Assembly: GCA_910583945.1 (NCBI GenBank)
Contig: CAJTYF010000031.1
Location: 1-17,442 of the forward strand
Length of the DNA: 17,442 nt
Source: an uncultured Bacilli bacterium
Lineage (GTDB): Bacteria > Bacillota_I > Bacilli_A > RF39 > UBA660
Direction: 5' to 3'
Positions 1 through 7,427 of this stretch are shown piece after piece. The notes beneath the pieces were generated by a model that was given only the letters and a program-made list of their open reading frames with translations, made no database searches and was not told the DNA's origin. Numbering within the stretch: position 1 is the first letter of the stretch; each line of letters starts with the position of its first letter. The translations under genes and the position numbers were made by a program.

Positions 1-528
1 AAATGGTTAACCAATGTGGGAGAGAAAGTAACCAATGAAAAGGAGTATTTAGCCAGAACAGAGTTAATAATAGATAGTGAATTTTATGTTCAGATTGAAT
101 TAAATGTCACCGATAAAGCTGGAAATGTTTGTCACCAACAAGTAACCGTGAAAAGAGATGAAACGAAACCAACTTGTTCGTATACAGGAGAATCAACTTC
201 ATGGACAGGTGGAGATCGAACGATAAGTTTAAGTTGTCAAGACAACTTAAGTGAGTGTGTTAAAACTAATATTGCTACACAACATTACAATAGTACATTA
301 TCAACATCTCCATTTGGCACCTATCAAATAGAAGACAAAGCAGGAAACAGTAATACATGCGATAAAAATGTCAATGTATACATTGATAAATGTGATAGTT
401 CACGAGCTATATATGGAAGTTGGAGTTCATGTAGTGCGAGTTGTAATACTCAGTCTTGTTCATCAGGTAGTTCTGAAGGAGGCGGAGGCAATTGTCCTCC
501 CACTGGGAATGGATATGGATGTTGTTAA
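1..528 (+). CDS. Secreted cysteine-rich Ig-like repeat protein, 3' end only
   Basis: The frame is already open at base 1 (Lys-Trp-Leu-Thr-Asn precede the GTG at 16), so this is the C-terminal part, about 175 residues, of a longer protein whose start lies outside the window. It carries repeats of the type VTDKAGN...C...VTV and IEDKAGNSNTC...VNVYIDK, typical of bacterial Ig-like modules in surface proteins. The last part has YGSWSSCSASC, which resembles the WSxCSxxC core of thrombospondin type 1 repeats, followed by a Gly/Ser-rich tail ending in Cys-Cys. About a dozen cysteines are spread through it, suggesting disulfides outside the cell. No LPxTG motif or C-terminal membrane helix is visible, so anchoring must come from the missing part or by other means. 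Its ligand and function cannot be named. The next gene starts 11 bases after its stop. Confidence 0.75.
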   Translation, partial: KWLTNVGEKVTNEKEYLARTELIIDSEFYVQIELNVTDKAGNVCHQQVTVKRDETKPTCSYTGESTSWTGGDRTISLSCQDNLSECVKTNIATQHYNSTLSTSPFGTYQIEDKAGNSNTCDKNVNVYIDKCDSSRAIYGSWSSCSASCNTQSCSSGSSEGGGGNCPPTGNGYGCC

Positions 529-539
529 GAGGTGAACAA

Positions 540-1029
540 ATGAATAAAAAGAGCTTAGTTTTTCTATTACTAATTGGCATTATGATTGCTATAGGTGTGG
601 ACTTATTCTTAATTTTTAATAATAAAAGTAACATTAACCAGAACAATAATGACCCAAATAATTCTTTTACGCCTACTCCAAATATTGAGCATTAATCTTA
701 CAACTGTGTGATGAATGGAGCATCGTACACTCCGTTTCAAGAAGTTAAAGTTTATATGTATGATATTGAAGGAACGATTAGTTTAAAATATAGTAAAGAT
801 AAAGATAGCTATATTGTAACGGGTAAAGAAGATTATAAATTTTAAATCCAATCATTATTTAGCAAATGTTGAAGAACTTAAATTGTTTAAAAATCATGAA
901 TATAAAAGAGACGATGAAACCTCAACAATTAAATTAGATTACGAAGAGTTAGTAGAATATGATGAAATTTCTAAATATATTGAGCAATTGGAAAAGACAA
1001 GCTATAATTGTACCGTTATTAATTCCTAA
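540..1029 (+). pseudogene. Disrupted membrane-anchored extracytoplasmic protein, one stop and one frameshift
   Basis: A good ribosome binding site (GAGGTGA, 529-535) precedes the ATG at 540. The first 51 residues have a single N-terminal membrane segment (SLVFLLLIGIMIAIGV) and an Asn/Pro/Thr-rich linker, then TAA at 693-695. The same frame stays open afterwards, starting SYNCVMNG and ending at TAA 843-845 after EDYKF. Coding sense resumes in the next frame as KSNHYLANVEELKLF and ends at 1029 with SYNCTVINS. Removing one T from the TTTT run at 840-843 joins the two halves. The repaired protein would be about 162 residues: a signal anchor, a linker and a roughly 110-residue outer domain with one Cys near each end. 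I do not recognise a named family. It could be a true pseudogene, a sequencing error, or less likely recoding at TTT-TAA. A 52-codon open frame is all that can be translated directly. Confidence 0.7.
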
Positions 1030-1031
1030 AC

Positions 1032-1074
1032 AAAAAAGAAATAAGAGAATTTTTCATGTCTTATTTCTTTTTTT
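1032..1074 (+). terminator. Intrinsic terminator after the surface-protein genes
   Basis: A perfect 15-base inverted repeat (1032-1046 with 1059-1073, core AAGAAATAAGA / TCTTATTTCTT) encloses a 12-base loop, and its distal arm merges into a run of seven T. It starts three bases after the stop of the broken gene and closes the upstream transcription unit. Confidence 0.8.
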
Positions 1075-1174
1075 ACTTTAAAAAAATCAAAATTTTAAAA
1101 ATTTTGTCTACTAAACATATACAAAAAGACTCAAATAAAGTAAAAATCAAGAGAAATGGAGTGCAAGTTATCTT

Positions 1175-1203
1175 TTGTTCTCTTTTATTCTTTATGTTAT
1201 AAT
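1175..1203 (+). promoter_or_regulatory. Promoter for the holA-ruvAB-queA-tgt cluster
   Basis: TTGTTC (1175-1180), a 17-base spacer, and TATAAT (1198-1203) preceded by TG in the extended -10 position. Predicted transcription start is near 1210, giving a very short leader with AAGGA at 1213-1217 before the holA start. It lies downstream of the terminator at 1032-1074, so it begins a new unit. The 1030-1223 spacer holds nothing else that I can support. Confidence 0.7.
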
Positions 1204-1223
1204 AAAAAAAAGAAGGAATGATC

Positions 1224-2156
1224 ATGTACTTAATTTATGGCGAAAGTTATCGTCTTATTGAAGAAGAAATTCAAAAAATAATTAAAAATGAAACGAATCT
1301 TGTAACTTTAGATTTACAAGAATCATGTCTAGACGATATTTTAACAGAAGCCACTTATGTCTCTATGTTTGAAGAATCTAAAATAATCATTGTTAAAAAT
1401 GCTCTTTTCTTTACCAGTAATAAAGACAAAGAAGAAGACATGCAAAAACTTTTAAATTACATGGAAAACCCAATTGCCACAACAACCCTTATTTTTACCA
1501 CCTATGAAAAAATTGACAATCGTAAAAAAGTGACCAAAATGTTTGAAAAAAAATACAAAATAATAACTGTAGGGAATCTTTCTAAAATAGATTTAACAAA
1601 CAAAGTAAGAGATTATATTTTTAAAAACAAATATAAAATAGAGAACGAAACGTTAGAATATTTAATAGAATCTTGTCAAAACAATTACGATTTAATTTAT
1701 AATGAAATTCAGAAATTATTTTTATATTATGAAAAAACTTCAACCATTTTATTAAAAGACGTAAAAGAAATAATTTCCAAATCCATTGAAGACAATAATT
1801 TTAAATTTATCGAAGCAGTTGTAAATAAAAACTTAAGAAAAGCGTTATATATTTTAGAAGACTTATATAAACTAAAGATTGATCCCATCGTTTTAGTAAG
1901 ACTTTTAGCTAGAGAATACCGCTTAATGTATCAAGTTAAATTCTTAATGTCCCAAGGTTATTATAAAAAAGATATTGGAAAGCAATTAAAAATGCAAGAA
2001 TGGCAAATCGATAAATTATCTCGAAATAGTTCTATTTTTTATGAAGAAGACTTGAAAAGTTTTATTGAAAAAATTGCTGAATTAGATTATAAAATAGTAA
2101 GTGGGAATGATGATAAATTTTTAATATTTAAAACCTTTTTACTAGAAACGTTCTAA
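1224..2156 (+). CDS. holA: DNA polymerase III delta subunit (clamp loader)
   Basis: The product is about 310 residues, slightly short for HolA (about 330-345). The delta subunit opens the beta sliding clamp and works in the clamp-loader complex with the gamma/tau and delta' subunits. The N-terminus YLIYGESYRLIEEEI and later segments such as DYIFKNKYKIENETLEYLIE and DPIVLVRLLAREYRLM follow the Firmicutes delta pattern: a P-loop-like N-terminal AAA+ fold without a functional Walker motif, then a helical collar domain. I chose ATG 1224 over ATG 1218 because the AAGGA at 1213-1217 abuts 1218 but sits six bases from 1224, and family members begin MYLIYG-like. It is the first gene of a co-directional cluster and has its own promoter. 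The family assignment is by overall pattern rather than a catalytic motif. Confidence 0.85.
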   Translation: MYLIYGESYRLIEEEIQKIIKNETNLVTLDLQESCLDDILTEATYVSMFEESKIIIVKNALFFTSNKDKEEDMQKLLNYMENPIATTTLIFTTYEKIDNRKKVTKMFEKKYKIITVGNLSKIDLTNKVRDYIFKNKYKIENETLEYLIESCQNNYDLIYNEIQKLFLYYEKTSTILLKDVKEIISKSIEDNNFKFIEAVVNKNLRKALYILEDLYKLKIDPIVLVRLLAREYRLMYQVKFLMSQGYYKKDIGKQLKMQEWQIDKLSRNSSIFYEEDLKSFIEKIAELDYKIVSGNDDKFLIFKTFLLETF

Positions 2157-2161
2157 ATCTA

Positions 2162-2170
2162 TGCTAAAAT
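2162..2170 (+). promoter_or_regulatory. Possible extended -10 element before ruvA
   Basis: TG-C-TAAAAT lies in the 31-base gap between holA and ruvA. No convincing -35 is found at 17-18 bases upstream (2142-2147 is CTAGAA). It could be a weak internal promoter letting ruvAB be expressed apart from holA, but chance in AT-rich DNA is possible. Confidence 0.35.
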
Positions 2171-2187
2171 AGAAATTAGGTGATTGT

Positions 2188-2739
2188 ATGTTTAGTTTTA
2201 TAAAAGGAATAATTAAAGAAACCGAAAAAAATTATGTAACCATTGAAAATAATGGGATTGGATTCCAAATATTTGTTGCCAATCCTTTTAGTTATCCAAT
2301 AGAAAGTGAGCAAACCATTTATATTTATACTCATATTCGAGAAGATGAATTTTCACTTTATGGTTTTAACTCTATGGAAGAAAAAGAATTATTTTTAAGG
2401 CTCATTAATGTCAAAGGATTAGGACCAAAAATGGCGCTTCCAATGTTTGCATTAGGAAGCGTTTCAGGAATTATTGATGCTATTGACCGTGAAAATACCC
2501 TTTATCTTACAAAATTTCCTAAAATTGGAGACAAAATAGCACGCCAAATAATCTTAGATTTAAAAGGAAAACTAAGTGCTTCAAGTACATTAACAAATCA
2601 AGACTTGAGCGAATTAGTAGAAGTACTAGAAAGTTTAGGTTATAAAAATAACGATATCAAAAAAATCTTACCTAAAGTATCAAAGGAAATACCAGTAGAA
2701 GAACAAGTTAAAGAAGCATTGAAATTATTATTAAAATAG
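2188..2739 (+). CDS. ruvA: Holliday junction DNA helicase subunit RuvA
   Basis: RuvA binds the four-way Holliday junction as a tetramer and loads RuvB, which drives branch migration during recombinational repair. At 183 residues it is slightly short for the family. An OB-fold N-terminal domain spans roughly residues 1-62 (ends SLYGF), followed by two helix-hairpin-helix motifs: INVKGLGPKMALPM near 73-86 and FPKIGDKIARQIILDLKGKL near 110-129. The C-terminal domain III (ELVEVLESLGY to the end) is the part that contacts RuvB. AGGTGAT at 2178-2184 supports the ATG at 2188. It lies 13 bases before ruvB, the near-universal ruvAB pairing. The second hairpin has KIGDK instead of the common GVGKK; this does not change the assignment. 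Confidence 0.95.
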   Translation: MFSFIKGIIKETEKNYVTIENNGIGFQIFVANPFSYPIESEQTIYIYTHIREDEFSLYGFNSMEEKELFLRLINVKGLGPKMALPMFALGSVSGIIDAIDRENTLYLTKFPKIGDKIARQIILDLKGKLSASSTLTNQDLSELVEVLESLGYKNNDIKKILPKVSKEIPVEEQVKEALKLLLK

Positions 2740-2752
2740 AAAGGAAGCAAAA

Positions 2753-3757
2753 ATGAAAGAAAGAATTATTGATCCTGAAGAAAAAAATGAAGACGTATTT
2801 GAGAAAAACATTCGTCCTCAAAGCTTAGAAGAATACATTGGTCAAAATGAAATAAGAGAAAATCTAAACGTTTTTATTAAAGCCGCCTTAATGAGAAGTG
2901 AACCCTTAGATCATGTACTCCTTTATGGTCCACCAGGCCTTGGAAAAACGACTCTTGCTCACATCATTGCAAATGAACTTGGAACCAATTTGAAAACTGC
3001 AAGTGGTCCTTCACTGGAAAAAACAGGTGATTTAGCAGCTGTCTTATCAACCCTTGAACCAGGAGATGTTTTGTTTATTGATGAGATTCATCGAATGCCT
3101 AAATTTATTGAAGAAGTTTTATATCCCGCAATGGAAGATTTTGAAATTGATTTAGTTATTGGTGCGGAAGGAAAATCTAGAAATATTAAAATAGATTTAC
3201 CGCCCTTTACATTAGTAGGAGCCACAACCCGTGCTGGAGACATATCAGCTCCTCTAAGAGATCGTTTTGGAATAATTTCAAAATTAGAATATTACAAAGA
3301 AAACGAGCTAGAACGCATTATTAAAAGAACAAGTAAAGTATTAGATATGCCAATTGAAGAGCATGCTGCTAAAATACTTGCCAAAAGATGTCGAAAAACA
3401 CCACGTATTGCTAATCGTTTATTTAAAAGAGTTCGAGACTTTGCTTTAGTAAATGGCGATACTTGTATTACCGAAACACTAGCAAATTCATCATTAAAAA
3501 AATTAAAAGTTGACGATTTTGGTTTAGACGCTATAGATATAGAGTATTTAACAAGCTTAATTACTAAATTTAACGGAGGACCTGTAGGAGTAGAAACAAT
3601 AGCTACATCCATTGGAGAAGAAATATCTACAATTGAAGATGTCGTAGAGCCCTTTTTGTTACAAGAAGGCTTTATCAAACGAACTCCTCGTGGTAGAGTA
3701 GCAACAGAAAAGTCTTATGAACATTTAAAAATAGATTACAACAGTTCAATGTTTTAA
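2753..3757 (+). CDS. ruvB: Holliday junction branch migration ATPase RuvB
   Basis: A full-length 334-residue hexameric AAA+ motor that pumps DNA through the RuvA-bound junction. Visible motifs are Walker A GPPGLGKTT (59-67), Walker B LFIDEIH (107-113), sensor 1 GATTR (156-160) and the arginine-finger segment APLRDRFG (166-173). The C-terminal winged-helix DNA-binding domain ends with FIKRTPRGRVAT, the conserved RuvB tail. AAGGAAG just before ATG 2753 is a good ribosome binding site. It is cotranscribed with ruvA (13-base gap). No ruvC is seen, which is normal for Gram-positives, where RecU resolves junctions. Confidence 0.97.
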   Translation: MKERIIDPEEKNEDVFEKNIRPQSLEEYIGQNEIRENLNVFIKAALMRSEPLDHVLLYGPPGLGKTTLAHIIANELGTNLKTASGPSLEKTGDLAAVLSTLEPGDVLFIDEIHRMPKFIEEVLYPAMEDFEIDLVIGAEGKSRNIKIDLPPFTLVGATTRAGDISAPLRDRFGIISKLEYYKENELERIIKRTSKVLDMPIEEHAAKILAKRCRKTPRIANRLFKRVRDFALVNGDTCITETLANSSLKKLKVDDFGLDAIDIEYLTSLITKFNGGPVGVETIATSIGEEISTIEDVVEPFLLQEGFIKRTPRGRVATEKSYEHLKIDYNSSMF

Positions 3758-3784
3758 AAAATAGATCAAGTTGAAGAAACAAAA

Positions 3785-4504
3785 ATGAAAGAAGATAGAG
3801 AAATCATGGTCAAAAAAAAGGGAATATTAATTTCATTTGAAGGAACAGATTGTTCTGGAAAAGAGACTCAATCCAAGGCTTTAGAAAAAAGATTAAAAAA
3901 ACTAGGTCTTTTAACCATTCGTTTTTCCTTTCCAGACTATAAATCACCGACAGGAAAAATCGTAGGTGGTCCTATTTTAGGCAAAGAATATATTTCAAAA
4001 GGTTGGTTCCCAGAAACATCAGCAAATATGGATCCTTATCTTTGGTCCTTATACCTTGCGGCGGATCGTTATTATCACAAAGAAGAAATTGAAAGTTATT
4101 TAGAAAAAGGCTATGTAGTCATACTAGATCGTTGGGTCGAATCCAATATGGGAATTCAATCCGCTAAAATAAAAGAAAAAGATCAAAGAATAGAATTTAT
4201 TAATTGGGAAGATAAATTAGAATATGAAATGCTAAAATTACCCAAACCAGATAAAACTTTTTTTCTATACATGCCCTTTACCTACGGAAAAAAACTAAGA
4301 GAAAGTAGAGAAGAAGCCCTAGATGAAAATGAAAGCAATGAAGAATTTCAAAAAAGAACCGTAGAAACCTATTTAGAATTAGCAAAAATGAAAAATTTTA
4401 AAAAAATTGAATGTGTTAAAGACAATCAAATACGAAAGGTATCAAATATCGAAGAAGAAATCTATCAATACGTTATAAATATACTGAAGGAAGGAATAAA
4501 ATGA
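3785..4504 (+). CDS. tmk: Thymidylate kinase-like dNMP kinase
   Basis: A P-loop kinase predicted to phosphorylate dTMP to dTDP for DNA synthesis. The P-loop is FEGTDCSGKETQ (about residues 18-29), with Cys where most bacterial enzymes have Gly (GxDGxGKxTQ). The nucleoside-binding DR motif appears as LDRWVESNMG, where bacterial Tmk usually has DRYxxS. A lid-like region with KKLRESREE follows. At 239 residues (232 from the second ATG at 3806) it is longer than typical Tmk (about 205-215). Neither start has a good ribosome binding site; 3806 gives the P-loop spacing usual for the family. It overlaps queA by four bases (ATGA). In many Firmicutes tmk sits beside holB, so a place between ruvB and queA is unusual. 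It may act on another nucleoside monophosphate, or be the only Tmk of this genome. Confidence 0.75.
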   Translation: MKEDREIMVKKKGILISFEGTDCSGKETQSKALEKRLKKLGLLTIRFSFPDYKSPTGKIVGGPILGKEYISKGWFPETSANMDPYLWSLYLAADRYYHKEEIESYLEKGYVVILDRWVESNMGIQSAKIKEKDQRIEFINWEDKLEYEMLKLPKPDKTFFLYMPFTYGKKLRESREEALDENESNEEFQKRTVETYLELAKMKNFKKIECVKDNQIRKVSNIEEEIYQYVINILKEGIK

Positions 4505-5526
4505 GCACAGAAGAATTTAATTATGAGTTGCCAGAACATTGTATTGCGCAAACGCCATTAAAAAATCGAAGTGATTCTAAATTAATGCTCTTAAATCGCC
4601 AAAATGGTGAAATTGAACACACAAAATTCAATGAAATCATAAATGAACTAAAAAAAGGAGACGTTTTAGTCATAAACGACACTAAAGTCATTCCGGCTCG
4701 TTTAATTGGAGAAAAACAAGAAACAAACGCCACCATTGAACTTTTGTTATTAAAAGAACTTGGAGAAGACAAATGGGAATGTTTATCACGTCCTTTTAAA
4801 AGACTACGTGTTGGAACCAAAATTATTTTTGGACATAATTTACTCTTAGCTGAAGTCATTGAAAAAAAAGAAGAAGGCTTGGTTGTAGTTAAGTTTGTTT
4901 ATGAAGGAATTTTTATGAATATTTTAGAGCAATTGGGAGACATGCCACTTCCTCCATATATTCACGAAAAACTAGATGAAAAAGATCGCTATCAAACTGT
5001 TTATGCTAAAAATATTGGAAGTAGCGCTGCCCCAACCGCCGGACTTCATTTTACAGAAAGTTTATTAGAAAAGATTGAAAAAAAGGGAATCATCTTAACT
5101 CATGTTACACTTCATGTTGGATTAGGCACCTTTAGACCTGTTGAGGTGAGTGATGTCTCAAAACACAAAATGCATAGTGAATTTTATCAAATGAGCAAGG
5201 AAACGGCGGACATTTTAAATCAGGCCAAAAAAGAAAAAAGAAGAATTATTGCTGTAGGAACCACTACCACAAGAACTTTAGAAACGATTATAAAAAAATA
5301 CCAAACTTTTCAGGAATGTGAAGGAAACACGGAAATCTTTATTTATCCAGGATTTGAATTTCAAGCCATTGATGGCTTAATTACCAACTTTCATCTTCCC
5401 AAAAGTACATTGCTCATGCTAGTCAGTGCCTTTTCCAAAAAAGAATATATTTTAAAGGCCTATCAAAAAGCCATTGAAAACAATTATCGTTTCTTTTCAT
5501 TTGGAGATGCCATGTTTATAAAATAA
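4501..5526 (+). CDS. queA: S-adenosylmethionine:tRNA ribosyltransferase-isomerase
   Basis: QueA transfers and rearranges the ribose of S-adenosylmethionine onto preQ1 at the wobble position of tRNAs with GUN anticodons, making epoxyqueuosine. The 341-residue length is standard. Conserved blocks are VLVINDTKVIPARLIGEK near the N-terminus, GSSAAPTAGLHFTESLLEK, HVTLHVGLGTFRPV and TNFHLPKSTLLMLVSAFS. The start overlaps the preceding kinase stop by four bases, which suggests translational coupling, and tgt follows after 20 bases. No preQ1 biosynthesis genes are visible, so the cell may salvage preQ1 or make it from genes elsewhere. Confidence 0.97.
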   Translation: MSTEEFNYELPEHCIAQTPLKNRSDSKLMLLNRQNGEIEHTKFNEIINELKKGDVLVINDTKVIPARLIGEKQETNATIELLLLKELGEDKWECLSRPFKRLRVGTKIIFGHNLLLAEVIEKKEEGLVVVKFVYEGIFMNILEQLGDMPLPPYIHEKLDEKDRYQTVYAKNIGSSAAPTAGLHFTESLLEKIEKKGIILTHVTLHVGLGTFRPVEVSDVSKHKMHSEFYQMSKETADILNQAKKEKRRIIAVGTTTTRTLETIIKKYQTFQECEGNTEIFIYPGFEFQAIDGLITNFHLPKSTLLMLVSAFSKKEYILKAYQKAIENNYRFFSFGDAMFIK

Positions 5527-5546
5527 AAATAGAAAAGAGAAGGATT

Positions 5547-6674
5547 ATGAAATTAGAGTTTAAAGTAAAAAAAGAAGAAAAACAAACAAAAGGCCGTTTA
5601 GGTGAAATCATTTATAATGGAAAAGTCTATGAAACACCTATGTTTATGCCTGTTGGAACAGAAGCCACAGTCAAAACCTTATCTCCAGAAGAAGTAAAGG
5701 AAGTAAAGTCAGGAATTATTTTATCCAATACGTATCATTTATGGTTAAGACCTGGAGAAGAAGTAGTAAATCATGCTGGAGGACTTCACAAATTTATGAA
5801 TTATGATGGCCCCATCTTAACCGATTCAGGTGGTTTTCAAGTCTTTTCATTAGCGAAACCTAAAGATATTTCTGAAGAAGGGGTTAAATTTAAAAATCAC
5901 ATTAACGGAGACAATTTATTTTTAACCCCAGAAAAATCGATTGAGATTCAAAATAAATTAGACAGCGATATTGCAATGAGTTTTGATGAATGCCCACCCG
6001 CCACCGCTTCTTATGAGTATTTAAAGCAAAGCATAGAAAGAACATTACGCTGGGCTAAAAGAGGGAAAGAAGCACATAAAAATCCTAATCAAATGTTGTT
6101 TGGAATTGTACAAGGCGGCCCTCACGAAGATTTAAGAAAATTTAGTGCTTTAGAAACCGTTAAAATTGGCTTTGATGGATATAGCATTGGAGGCGTTGCA
6201 AACGATCATGAAAGTAAAGAAGACATGTATAAAGCATTCGCTTATTCAACCGCTTACCTTCCTAAAGAAAAATTAAGATACGCAATGGGAATAGGAGAAC
6301 CCATAGACATCATTGAAGGAGTGATAAGAGGCGTGGACCTTTTTGATTGCGTAAGCCCTACCAGATTAGCCCGTCATGGTCATGCTTTAACCAAATTTGG
6401 TAAACTAAACATTAAAAATAGTCAATATAAAGAAGACTTTACGCCATTAAGTAACGAGTGCGATTGTTACGCCTGTAAAAATTATTCCAAAGCCTACATT
6501 CGTCACCTCATTAATGCTAAAGAAACTTTTGGAGCAAGACTGTTATCCATTCACAACATTCGCTTTTTAATTCATCTTACCGAAGAAATACGCGAAGCCA
6601 TAAAAAGTGATCAGCTCTTAAATTACAAAAAAGAATTTTTAAAAAACTATTATGGAGAAATCAATGAAGAATAA
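5547..6674 (+). CDS. tgt: tRNA-guanine transglycosylase
   Basis: Tgt swaps guanine 34 for preQ1 in tRNAs for Asp, Asn, His and Tyr, the step before QueA. At 375 residues it has family length. The base-recognition motif LTDSGGFQVFSL has Asp93, the predicted nucleophile is Asp267 in VDLFDCVSPTR, and GGVANDHESKEDM matches the conserved GGxxxGE-like loop region. The zinc site CxCxxC-x25-H is intact at Cys305, Cys307, Cys310 and His336. GAGAAGGATT before ATG 5547 is a good ribosome binding site. Its last codons overlap the next small gene by 11 bases. Confidence 0.97.
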   Translation: MKLEFKVKKEEKQTKGRLGEIIYNGKVYETPMFMPVGTEATVKTLSPEEVKEVKSGIILSNTYHLWLRPGEEVVNHAGGLHKFMNYDGPILTDSGGFQVFSLAKPKDISEEGVKFKNHINGDNLFLTPEKSIEIQNKLDSDIAMSFDECPPATASYEYLKQSIERTLRWAKRGKEAHKNPNQMLFGIVQGGPHEDLRKFSALETVKIGFDGYSIGGVANDHESKEDMYKAFAYSTAYLPKEKLRYAMGIGEPIDIIEGVIRGVDLFDCVSPTRLARHGHALTKFGKLNIKNSQYKEDFTPLSNECDCYACKNYSKAYIRHLINAKETFGARLLSIHNIRFLIHLTEEIREAIKSDQLLNYKKEFLKNYYGEINEE

Positions 6675-6975
6675 AATAACGCTTTATTTAACAGCACTTC
6701 TTTTATGTCTATTTATTGCCATTCCATCAACCTATAAAGTCATTAAAAAACACAATACTCGATTACTTGAAAACACCATTAAAAGAATCGAAGAAGCGGC
6801 CAAATATTGTTATTACAACGATTCCTGTGTCGAAGAACAAATCACTTTAGAAGAACTTTACGAAAAAACAAGCCTTCCTAGAATGAACAATCCAGTAACC
6901 AAAGAAGTCTACAACGAAAAATCGTACATTCAAGTCAAAGAAAACTTTAAATTTTATGAAGTAAAAAACAAATAA
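6664..6975 (+). CDS. Small membrane-anchored protein with a Cys loop, pseudopilin-like
   Basis: About 103 residues. The N-terminus has one hydrophobic segment (LYLTALLLCLFIAIPSTYKV), then an amphipathic helix, a predicted disulfide loop CYYNDSC, and a small domain with ITLEELYEKTSLPRMNNPVT and SYIQV. The order helix, Cys loop, ITLxEL, NPxT, Y.V resembles the globular part of type IV pseudopilins, but no GFTLxE prepilin cleavage motif is present. I chose ATG 6664 because GGAGA lies at 6656-6660; ATG 6652 has no such site. It occupies the slot after tgt where YajC sits in many Firmicutes, but it lacks YajC motifs. It probably sits in the membrane with its C-terminal part outside. The pseudopilin relation is an inference from pattern only. 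Confidence 0.65.
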   Translation: MKNKITLYLTALLLCLFIAIPSTYKVIKKHNTRLLENTIKRIEEAAKYCYYNDSCVEEQITLEELYEKTSLPRMNNPVTKEVYNEKSYIQVKENFKFYEVKNK

Positions 6976-7000
6976 ACAGCAAAACGTTGTTTATTTTTTC
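6970..7000. terminator. Two-way terminator between convergent genes
   Basis: AAATAAACA (6970-6978) pairs with TGTTTATTT (6988-6996). G-T and C-G pairs extend the stem to about 11 pairs around a five-base loop. On the plus strand a T-run (6994-6999) follows. On the minus strand the stem runs into TTTGTTTTTT. It overlaps the last codons of both the pseudopilin-like gene and the minus-strand membrane gene and ends the holA-tgt cluster. Confidence 0.75.
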
Positions 7001-7350
7001 TTATTAATCCCTATCGTTGCTCCAATAACACTTATTCCAATCATAATAAGATAAAAAGCAAATTGAAAAAGTTTAAAACGAAAACCATTAACAATTAAAC
7101 TCATAAGAAATAACATTAAAACAAAGAGAGCACCTATTTTAAGACCTACTAGAAATCCTTTAGAATTTGCTTTCTTTCCCGCTTTATAACAAAATAGAAA
7201 AAAAACAAGTCCTAAATAGAGCACACTTATGCCATAAACCACTTTTTGACTCACTAAAAAATAATAAAGAACACTTGTGATTAAACTTCCAATCATAAAA
7301 AAAATAAAAAATTTTAAACAAAGCATCCCATAATCTTTTAAATATTTCAC
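6991..7350 (-). CDS. TIGR04086-type four-helix membrane protein (YrzE-like)
   Basis: A 119-residue, very hydrophobic protein with four predicted membrane helices, for example LCLFFIFF-like residues 10-28, GISVLYLGLVFFLFCY, LKIGALFVLMLFLMSLIV and FAFYLIMIGISVIGATIGI, ending in a short Lys tail. Size, topology and location between tgt and a DUF421 gene fit the TIGR04086 family, of which B. subtilis YrzE is a member; its function is unknown. AGGTGA lies just upstream of the ATG on the minus strand (within 7351-7370). It is inverted relative to its neighbours and shares a two-way terminator with the upstream cluster. The assignment rests on synteny and topology more than on residue motifs. Confidence 0.65.
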   Translation of the reverse strand: MKYLKDYGMLCLKFFIFFMIGSLITSVLYYFLVSQKVVYGISVLYLGLVFFLFCYKAGKKANSKGFLVGLKIGALFVLMLFLMSLIVNGFRFKLFQFAFYLIMIGISVIGATIGINKKK

Positions 7351-7373
7351 ATTTCTTCACCTAATAAACTATA

Positions 7374-7382
7374 TGTTATGAT
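7374..7382 (+). promoter_or_regulatory. Extended -10 promoter for the DUF421 gene
   Basis: TG-T-TATGAT is placed 45 bases before the preferred ATG at 7428. The -35 region (about 7353-7359, TTCTTCA) is poor, as extended -10 promoters allow. The predicted start is near 7389, giving a leader of about 40 bases that contains the ribosome binding site. Confidence 0.5.
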
Positions 7383-7427
7383 TAAAAACTTATGAATTCG
7401 AACATAATAGGTGTAGGATGTGATAAA

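Noticed and set aside
6664..6975. Calling the small protein YajC because of its position
   Set aside because: Beyond one N-terminal helix it lacks the YajC pattern after the helix and instead has a Cys loop and an ITLEEL segment.
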